From positions 30,516 to 94,515 of the forward strand of contig CBFFRP010000043.1 of the NCBI GenBank assembly GCA_965644295.1: DNA of 64,000 nt, given 5' to 3'. Both the position numbers and the translations under genes were made by a program. Below the pieces are notes generated by a model. The model worked only from the letters and a program-made list of their open reading frames with translations, did not search any database and was not told where the DNA came from. Positions within the stretch are counted from its first letter, which is position 1, and the number at the start of each line of letters is the position of its first letter. This DNA is from Paraphysomonas bandaiensis. Lineage: Eukaryota; Chrysophyceae. This document shows positions 55,979-64,000 of this stretch, in pieces.

Positions 55979-58081
55979 TTACTGAACTGTTCTGAACTTC
56001 TTTAGATGTGCCAGTAGAAGTACTAAACTACTGTTTACTAAAGGTAGAAAATCGCGCCTTGACAGCTCTAACAAAAACTGTGCATTACATATGGGTGCCG
56101 CATGAGATCCTCCGGTAACTGTGCGGAGAAGAGTTTCAATTACAAGTGCTTCGCCCGCCCAGAGAGTATAATCTGCCGCAGAAGCTTCCTTGAAAATTTT
56201 ACGACAAATGCTAATTGCAACGGAAGGTTCAATGTAGGCCATGACCAAGCACTGTAATATTTGTGCTTGAAAGAGTGCGTTCGACAATTGCTTGGATTCC
56301 TTTACTAGTTGAAGCAGAGAGTCACAATCTCTAAGTGCTTCCCTCATACAAGATTCATTTCTACGCTGAGGGACTATACTATTACGAATTCTGAGAGAGA
56401 GACGGGTGTAGAGGATGGGGGTAGACACACTCGAAGCATTCGGATGCGGAACAAGTTGTTCAGAAAGTGATAATAAGCGATTAAGCCGTTCTTCTCGTTC
56501 CACATCAATATCTGTACTCTGCATCCTCAGTTCAGGTAGTAGATAATGCACAGCGGACAGTCTCTCCCCGCCAGTCATCATCTGGGTGTGAATGTCGATT
56601 AGCCGAGTGCATATGTGTACCAGGAGCTCAGTAGACACCATAACCCCACACTGCCTGAGAGCTCGACGACACGCTAACTCTGCCATCGGCAACATCCCCA
56701 ATCTTTCCCAAAATTCCGCTGCCAAGAGACCAACATGTGCTACCGTGTTGGCGTGAGAGAGAACCCAATCTGTATCATTAGACTCCGATGTGCTAGGAGT
56801 AGACTGCTGTTGATTCTGACGGCTGATGTTAGAGTTGGGCTTGTTTCGAAGTTGAGACATATCCAACAGAGCAGAGGACAGAAGAGTCCAGAGGCAATGA
56901 GGGGGCAGACGATCAACACCACTATAGAGTTCTTCCGCATTTCCTTGCTGACCCTTTGAGGGAAAGGTGTAACCAAGAAATGCGCTTACCGGAGGTCGAA
57001 TAGGGCCACGAGCCCGCTTACGAAACAGAAGCAGAGTAGCTTGAACTTCTAGCGCCCGCATATTGAGCTCCGCACAGCGTTGTATACATCGGATGAGGAC
57101 ATTTTCTGATGACACAGTACCATCCCCTTCCTCATGTTCGTCAGGTTGTTGACCTTCAACTACATGGTGTAGCAGTAATAATGCGCGAGCAACAGATGCA
57201 TGGTCTCCAAGTTGGTGAGCCATCTTCATTCCCTCCTCTGTAGCAATAGTCGCTTGAGTATAATACTCTCCGCGCACCCACATATCAGCTAGACTCAACA
57301 TAGCTTGCTGGTATCTCGCCCGCTGTGCGGGCAGGCCCTGCGACAGCGCCTCCATCCCACCACCCTTGGGAGCGAGGGGGTCCACACCGCTGCTGTCAAA
57401 GTAAGAATGAAGGCTCTCTTTAGCCGGGTGGAGGTCATTCTGCAGTACTGCTCGCTCCGCATTCAGGAGATGGCCACGGGGTTCAACTCTTTTTCCAGAA
57501 TGGCAATTCAATATATCTACATAACACGCATCTTCATTCTGGCCTAGCATAAAAGGAAGAGAATCGCATGCCTTCTTTGTCTCAGTAGGACTTAGTTCAT
57601 AATACAAGTCGTCTATGCAACCCTTAAGAAATCGTGCATACACCTCAAAGAGATACGCGATGTCACCAAACGAGAGTTGTCGCCATTTCACTAATTGCGT
57701 CCGAGCATATAGACCGATAAAACTATCTCCTTGAATTATAGATGGAGCACATGCACCATTTGGATCAGATAAATTGGGATTAGCAAAGAAGTGGCCCATA
57801 GAATCCATTATCTGTATCATATCATCAACTGCTTCAATATTTAACTTTGACCGCAAATCCAAAAGAAACACAGACTGGTCTGAAATATATTTCGATATTA
57901 CTGTAAAATATTCATCAGCAGATTGAAAGCGTCGACAGGAACCCATATCGATAACATCAGCAAAGAAGCATAACAGACCGTGTACATCTTTCTTATCACA
58001 ACTAGAGGATGATCTGCCGGCTTGAATCATAGATGCAATGCTGCACACCACAGCAACATCTGATGGTGTTATGGCGACCAT
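55979..58081 (-). CDS. APC5: Anaphase-promoting complex subunit 5 (APC5) homologue
   Basis: A single exon of 700 aa. Seen: an N-terminal helical region starting MVAITPSDVAVVCSIASMI, then DLHPAKESLHSYFD and, after a Gly-rich turn, the TPR block RARYQQAMLSLADMW ... QATIATEEGMKMAHQLGDHA ... ALLLLHHV. More helical TPR-like repeats run to the C-terminus. Known: this Sx(L)HxYFD plus TPR arrangement and the AxxALxExxxxAxxxxDxxCxxxALxxL pattern are characteristic of the ANAPC5 family, a scaffold subunit of the APC/C ubiquitin ligase that drives mitotic exit in the nucleus. Length agrees with the family (about 680-760). The start ATG is only about 100 bp from a 1.45-kb microsatellite, so promoter elements must be very close or lie beyond it. 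Confidence 0.8.
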   Translation of the reverse strand: MVAITPSDVAVVCSIASMIQAGRSSSSCDKKDVHGLLCFFADVIDMGSCRRFQSADEYFTVISKYISDQSVFLLDLRSKLNIEAVDDMIQIMDSMGHFFANPNLSDPNGACAPSIIQGDSFIGLYARTQLVKWRQLSFGDIAYLFEVYARFLKGCIDDLYYELSPTETKKACDSLPFMLGQNEDACYVDILNCHSGKRVEPRGHLLNAERAVLQNDLHPAKESLHSYFDSSGVDPLAPKGGGMEALSQGLPAQRARYQQAMLSLADMWVRGEYYTQATIATEEGMKMAHQLGDHASVARALLLLHHVVEGQQPDEHEEGDGTVSSENVLIRCIQRCAELNMRALEVQATLLLFRKRARGPIRPPVSAFLGYTFPSKGQQGNAEELYSGVDRLPPHCLWTLLSSALLDMSQLRNKPNSNISRQNQQQSTPSTSESNDTDWVLSHANTVAHVGLLAAEFWERLGMLPMAELACRRALRQCGVMVSTELLVHICTRLIDIHTQMMTGGERLSAVHYLLPELRMQSTDIDVEREERLNRLLSLSEQLVPHPNASSVSTPILYTRLSLRIRNSIVPQRRNESCMREALRDCDSLLQLVKESKQLSNALFQAQILQCLVMAYIEPSVAISICRKIFKEASAADYTLWAGEALVIETLLRTVTGGSHAAPICNAQFLLELSRRDFLPLVNSSLVLLLAHLKKFRTVQ

Positions 58082-58178
58082 TCCGTATGATGTGAGTAAC
58101 GGAAAAGGAGAGTTTGATGGTGACTTACTCCTCCACTATTCGAATACAAATGCGATTTACACACACAAACGTCTCGGC

Positions 58179-59626
58179 ATACATACATACACACATACAT
58201 ACATACATACATACATACATACATACATACATACATACATACATACATACATACATACATACATACATACATACATACATACATACATACATACATACAT
58301 ACATACATACATACATACATACATACATACATACATACATACATACATACATTCATACATACATACATACATACATACATACATACATACATACATACAT
58401 ACATACATACATACATACATACATACATACATACATACATACATACATACATACATACATACATACATACATACATACATACATACATACATACATACAT
58501 ACATACATACATACATACATACATACATACATACATACATACATACATACATACATACATACATACATACATACATACATACATACATACATACATACAT
58601 ACATACATACATACATACATACATACATACATACATACATACATACATACATACATACATACATACATACATACATACATACATACATACATACATACAT
58701 ACATACATACATACATACATACATACATACATACATACATACATACATACATACATACATACATACATACATACATACATACATACATACATACATACAT
58801 ACATACATACATACATACATACATACATACATACATACATACATACATACATACATACATACATACATACATACATACATACATACATACATACATACAT
58901 ACATACATACATACATACATACATACATACATACATACATACATACATACATGCATACATACATACATACATACATACATACATACATACATACATACAT
59001 ACATACATACATACATACATACATACATACATACATACATACATACATACATACATACATACATACATACATACATACATACATACATACATACATACAT
59101 ACATACATACATACATACATACATACATACATACATACATACATACATACATACATACATACATACATACATACATACATACATACATACATACATACAT
59201 ACATACATACATACATACATACATACATACATACATACATACATACATACATACATACATACATACATACATACATACATACATACATACATACATACAT
59301 ACATGCATACATACATACATACATACATACATACATACATACATACATACATACATACATACATACATACATACATACATACATACATACATACATACAT
59401 ACATACATACATACATACATACATACATACATACATTCATACATACATACATACATACATACATACATACATACATACATACATACATACATACATACAT
59501 ACATACATACATACATACATACATACATACATACATACATACATACATACATACATACATACATACATACATACATACATACATACATACATACATACAT
59601 ACATACATTCATACATACATACATAC
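58179..59626. repeat. 1.45-kb (CATA)n microsatellite, about 360 units
   Basis: Near-pure tetranucleotide array with only a handful of substitutions: CACA near 58190, CATTCAT near 58352, CATGCAT near 58952 and 59303, and TTCAT near 59437 and 59607. It is open in several frames on both strands (Tyr-Ile-His-Thr or Met-Tyr-Val-Cys repeats), but these are not genes. Confidence 0.97.
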
Positions 59627-60461
59627 AGCAGGATATGACATCCAATATCTGGATATAAGTATAGAATGATTGTAGAGAGAACGTAGACTCATATAAACGA
59701 ATTAACTATTGTTTTCAATGATCATCAATATATAATGCAGATGTCAGCGATGGTTCATTTGATTGGATTATATAGAAGATGTGTCATTATTCCAAGTAGT
59801 GTTGAATTATTCAGCTTGTTGTGGACAGCACTGCCAAAAACTTAAAAGCACATCACATGTTCTGGTTTGAAAATGCTGCCACTATGACTTAAAATGCTGC
59901 GAACTCAGTACACACTTTCTATGCTGTACACTTTAATTGCTGTTTTGGATGTTTAGCACGAAAGCTGGATTATAGCTTCTATATATACATGATACGTTTA
60001 TACTATCGATATGAGGTGCATGGTGCATGTATGCTACAGTTAGTATTCCGGTTACGACATCATTGTCTTTTGTGTTTTGTTTTTGGCTACTACTCTTTGA
60101 TACCTCTCATACGCCTCGGTTAAGCAGAAACGTTTCTGTGAAACCACGGAGATGCTGTCCGAGGTTATGGCGTTTTGATTTGGATACACTGCAACCTGAA
60201 GCAGATTTTAAAAGTCCCTGTTTTTGTCCATGTTAGCATGATGAGGTCCCTGGTATGCAATCAAATCGATCAAATTATCATTTTGAGCGAATTGAGCAAA
60301 ACTTGAATGATATAGTATACAGGTGTAATCCTCTATATATTATAGTCTTATAATGAACTTGCTTTTAGTGTGGATATTTCACTATCACATTAACTTTTCA
60401 AGTTTCACATCAAATAAGATTTAAGGTTAGTCTTGATATTTAGTAAGAATATACTTGATAT
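59627..60461. other. Intergenic
   Basis: AT-rich, between the microsatellite and the copia element. One 69-codon open frame at 60027-60236 has no family resemblance. No gene called. Confidence 0.4.
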
Positions 60462-60667
60462 TATTAGAGATAAAGATTGAACGATAAGGCCTAATAGTAT
60501 AATAGCAAGACATGTTTGAGCAGAGCGTTAGCACCACACGTGTGCGTATCTTGTACAGTCGCGTATCATGTATAGTTTGGTAATTATTCAGTCTATTTGG
60601 TATTTCATTGTATACGTGTGTTGTATTCACGCGTTAAGAGATATACGTGAATCAATGACTCCTAATA
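60462..60667 (-). repeat. Putative 3' LTR of the copia element
   Basis: Read on the plus strand it begins TATTAG and ends CTAATA, a 6-bp inverted pair like the TGTTAG...CTAACA ends common in copia LTRs. It directly abuts a polypurine tract (AGGGGGAG on the minus strand, 60668-60675). The other LTR lies outside the window, so the ends are provisional. Confidence 0.55.
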
Positions 60668-60675
60668 CTCCCCCT
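60668..60675 (-). other. Polypurine tract of the copia element
   Basis: AGGGGGAG on the minus strand, between the pol stop codon and the putative 3' LTR. Such tracts prime plus-strand DNA synthesis in LTR elements. Confidence 0.6.
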
Positions 60676-60832
60676 CAATGAAATAATCATATGACGTATA
60701 CATAGATATATGAATATAGGTGTATATTTTTGGAGATAGTTCTACTGAGGGTAAAACCCACGAGTACAATCACAGATTGTGGATTACACTGATGTCAACA
60801 TACATCATACTCGTGGGAAACTCCGTAGATCT

Positions 60833-63800
60833 CTAAGTCATCCATCGTGGTCTCTTGGTTGAGTTCTCTGCCGGTGGGATAGATACTTTTGTTCTTTTAT
60901 TGCTAGCAGGTATGTTGATACCTCCCCCCTCCATTAGTGAATCCCGCAATCTGTGGAACGTGTTTGATGTGAGGGGTTTAGTTAGAATGTCGGCCAGCAT
61001 CTGGTTTGTAGGCATGTAATCAACAATAATAGAGTGCGATGCGACTTGTTCTCTTATAAAGTGATATCTGATGGCAATATGTTTTGTTCGTCGGTGGTGT
61101 ACGGGGTTTAGGCATAGTTGAATTGCACCTTTGTTGTCACACCATATGGTTGTTGAGTATGGCATGTGGAAGCCCAATTCCGAGAGTAGTGACCGTAGCC
61201 AAATAGCTTCTTGACATGCTGTTGATAGTGCCATGTACTCCGCTTCTGTAGAGGATAGAGCTACAGTTGTCTGGAGTCGTGATTGCCAGGAAATGAGACA
61301 ATTTCCGATAAAGAAGCAAAACGCTGTAGTCGACCTGCGAGTTAAGTTGCAGCGTGCCCAATCACTGTCAGCGAATCCAGTTAAGGTAACAGACTTCCCG
61401 GAGTACTGTAGACCTTGATCGATAGTGCCTTTGAGGTACCTAAGTATGTTTAATGCGGCTTTGCATGTAGTTAGATTTGGATTAGTACTGAAACGAGCAA
61501 GGGTGTTTACAGCATATGCAATATCAGGTCTGGTGCACACAGCAATGTACATAAGTGAACCTATGAGCTCCTTGTAAGGAAAATTTTGGACAAATTCTTG
61601 ATTTTCTTGGGATAGTTGTTTCTTTTCGAGAATGTCTATATGAAAATTTGTTGTCATGGGGTGACTACGTGGCTTGCAATTTTCCATGTTGAATCTGTGG
61701 AGTAGGTTCCGTATGTATTGAGATTGATTTAGTGTCGTAGTTCGATTCTGTATATCCTGTTTGACGAATATGCCGAGGTAGTAATCTAGGAGGCCGAGAT
61801 CATGAATGTCGAATTTTTCAGCTAACGAATTCTTGATTTGGATGATGTCAGTCCTACTTTTACCGGCGATAATGATGTCATCGACGTAAACTGCCAGAAT
61901 TATGGGTCGACCGTTGATTGACTTCGTGAATATGCACGGGTCGGACACTAATCTGGTAAAACCACAGTCTAACAAATAATTAGTACAGCATTTATACCAA
62001 TTTAACCCGGACTGTTTGAGTCCGTATATACTCTTTAGAAGTCTGAGGACTTTACCGTTTGGAACATTGAGACCAGCGGGTGGATACATGTAAATTTCCT
62101 CTTGGAGGTCTGCATTGATGTAAGCAGTGGAGAAATCTACCTGGTGAAGCTCCAACCCAAGTATAGTTGCTAGTGCTATGACTGTTCTCATTGATGTGGC
62201 CTTTGCGACTGGGCTGTAGGTTTCGTTGTAGTCTTTACCCTCGACCTGGGAGAAACCTTGAGCCACTAACCTCGCCTTGAAGGTAACCTCATCTCGCTTG
62301 ACCTTTACCCTAAACACGAATTTTCCCCTTATGATGTTGGAATTTGCTGGTGGTGTCGTTATCCTCCAACAGCCTTTGCTCTCTAGAGACTTGATTTCTT
62401 TGTTGATGGCTTTCAGCCATTGTTCCTTGTACCTGCCTGATAGTGCCTCGCCAACATTGTTAGGTGTGTTAGGTACATCATTGCTACATGTGTCATTTGC
62501 ATGCATAATGATGTCAACATCATTCATGTATAATGTTCTGTAACTATCATGTTTATCAGGTGTTTTGTGGTTGTACAAATATCTTTTATCAACATCACAG
62601 TGGTATATATTGTCACCAAATTTGTGTACATTCATGATTACCCTTTTTCTGGTCTGCCTCTTGCTGTGGAGACTTTTCTTTACGCAACGGCTCACCTTGT
62701 GACGGTGGGGTGTCCTTACACCCGTAATTGTGCCATCCGGGCTTTGCCGGCTCCTGTCACCCTGGGAATTCACAGTCTTGATAGCTCGTTTGACCTTACG
62801 AGCAGGGTAATCACACTTGTTGTCACCCCGTGCCTCCTTCGGCACTGTATTCCGCTGAGCTTCTGCTGTGCGGCGAGGCCTTGCCTCCATTTCATTTGAG
62901 TAGGGTCCTCTCAAATGGCTGTGACTCCCGCCCCGTCGTGTGGCGTCATGACGGCTATCGGTTGAACTACTCCTCCCTGGAGCTATTCCTTCCACGGGGC
63001 ATCCTGGTTCCTCTTGCGGGGGTGATACCGCGTTCTGATAACTAAAGTGCTCGGTGTATCTTTCGATGTCCGCAGCGTGTATTGGATCATTTAACTCGAT
63101 GACCCGCCCTTCATTTTCTCGTGGGGCCAATCCTCTGTAAGCAGCCACGTGGCCTTTGATGACTGTGATTCTTGTCGTGATGTATTGGAGGCCATCCTGT
63201 GGATCTGTGTGGGTCATTCCAACGAGGTATTGGAAGCTCTCGGCTGTTCGATTCTCTGAATTTTCTTCTCTCAGTGATGATTCGATTTCAGCGTAATAGT
63301 TTTCTTTGACGTCGGGGATGCACTCATTGAAAAAGACGTGACTTGAGATTACAAAGTCCTTGAGTGAAGGTACATATATGACGTACCCTGGTCCATCCTC
63401 TCGGTATCCCATGAAGTACCCGATATGGCTGTGTGGAGACCAATCGTTTCTTCTCTGAGACTTGTCTATGAATGTATGGCATTTGCAGCCCCAAATCCTG
63501 GCGTAAGATAAATCGGGGGCCTCGTCGTGGATGAACTGATACGGGGATATGAATCCCTTTGCAGTGGCGCATGGCAGGCGATTTTTCATGTGCGTGACGG
63601 TGGACATGGCCTGTTCCCAGAAGTTGGGTGGTAGGCCCGAGTTGCAAATGGATGCAAGCGTTCTTTCCTTGGTCGTGCGCCATGGTCGTTCTTGAATGGG
63701 GTTGTCTTCAGGCGTGTATGGAGCGTTGAAGGTCCAGGTTGATCCTAATTTTCTCAGCAAGTTCAGTACACGATGTGATACTAGCTCACGGCCACCATCA

Positions 63801-63999
63801 GCATGATAGTGTATTAGCCGTTTGCCTTTCGAATGCAGATAATCCACAATTTTCTGAATGCACTCAATGACAAAATCCTCGGTTCTGTGTTTTCCATAGA
63901 ATGTCCAACCTGTATCTTGAAGCTGCATCGGTAGCTCCGAAGACTACGGTGTTTCCTGTGACTATTGCTGGAGGTGAGAATGGTCCAGTAAAATCAACT
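60833..63999 (-). mobile_element. Ty1/copia retrotransposon pol (integrase, reverse transcriptase, RNase H), cut by the window edge
   Basis: The main frame (63928-60833, 1,031 codons) contains the integrase core with HADGG and IQERPW spaced exactly D-35-E, an NFWEQA-type region, then reverse transcriptase (FKARLVAQGFSQ, VDFSTAYINADLQEEIYM, YGLKQSGLNWY, catalytic YVDD) and RNase H (FADSDWA, SSTEAEYMAL, IWCDNKGAI, RTKHIAIRYHFIREQ). The order integrase before reverse transcriptase is diagnostic of copia. Upstream of 63928 the integrase start (VDFTGPF) continues in another frame to the window edge, so a one-base frameshift near 63895-63905 separates the first catalytic Asp from the rest. The downstream part looks intact, implying a young but probably inactivated copy, or a sequence error. 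The gag and 5' LTR are outside. Confidence 0.92.
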
Positions 64000-64000
64000 G

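Noticed and set aside
58038-59669. Open frames of 430-543 codons on both strands with Tyr-Ile-His-Thr or Met-Tyr-Val-Cys repeats
   Set aside because: They are products of the (CATA)n microsatellite, whose tetranucleotide unit gives no stop codon in several frames; no unique sequence supports a protein.
60027-60236. 69-codon frame with a hydrophobic N-terminus
   Set aside because: No supporting exon structure or family motif.
1-64000. tRNA, rRNA and snRNA genes
   Set aside because: Looked for B-box-like GGTTCGAANCC and its complement and for obvious small-RNA cores while reading; none was convincing. A tRNAscan or Infernal run would be decisive.

Overview
This is nuclear DNA from a eukaryote, most likely a stramenopile or related SAR-lineage protist. 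The evidence is a giant secreted protein with P-S/T-G-x-P repeats and an REJ domain, long arrays of ankyrin-type repeats of the GGHLDVL(K/R)WLRSQDPPCPW kind, very short introns (mostly 40-63 nt, GT...AG) and a Ty1/copia element. The species assignment is inference. No rRNA, tRNA, CRISPR array or prokaryotic operon was found.

Layout. 1-12.4 kb: the tail of an acidic protein, then a nine-exon gene for a 3,136-aa REJ/polycystin-1-like membrane protein. 12.8-19.4 kb: an oversized CD36/LIMP-2-type gene (minus) and an unrecognised coiled-coil gene (plus). 21.6-24.8 kb: a striking multidomain protein: N-myristoylation site, EF-hand, AIG1-like GTPase, Ig-like putative-Ig (PIG) domain, coiled coil, tryparedoxin-like domain and a TIR-like domain. 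25-28.4 kb: repeat-rich, with a 473-bp direct repeat flanking an insertion. 28.5-31.3 kb: a coiled-coil/ankyrin gene and a small hypothetical gene. 31.7-33.8 kb: a hAT element with a perfect 8-bp target duplication, plus MITE-like repeats. 34-43.4 kb: an OSCA/TMEM63/anoctamin-like channel with two C-terminal WW domains, a secretory thioredoxin-like protein, a tiny two-exon gene for TFIIH subunit TFB5, an acylated zinc-finger protein and a GNAT acetyltransferase. 43.7-46.2 kb: a decayed FCP1/NIF-type phosphatase, and a gene with an intron that appears to be built from a minisatellite. 46.3-53 kb: two F-box/ankyrin paralogues in a segmental duplication, with a second hAT element (perfect 8-bp target duplication) between them. 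56-58.1 kb: an APC5 gene whose start lies about 100 bp from a 1.45-kb (CATA)n tract. 60.4-64 kb: a copia element (minus), cut by the window edge.

How the genes relate. These are independent eukaryotic genes, not operons. A loose theme is surface or membrane sensing (REJ protein, CD36-like receptor, channel, myristoylated GTPase-TIR protein, acylated zinc-finger protein), with housekeeping genes (TFB5, APC5) between them. Gene models were built by hand from reading frame, splice sites and phase; transcript data would test them.
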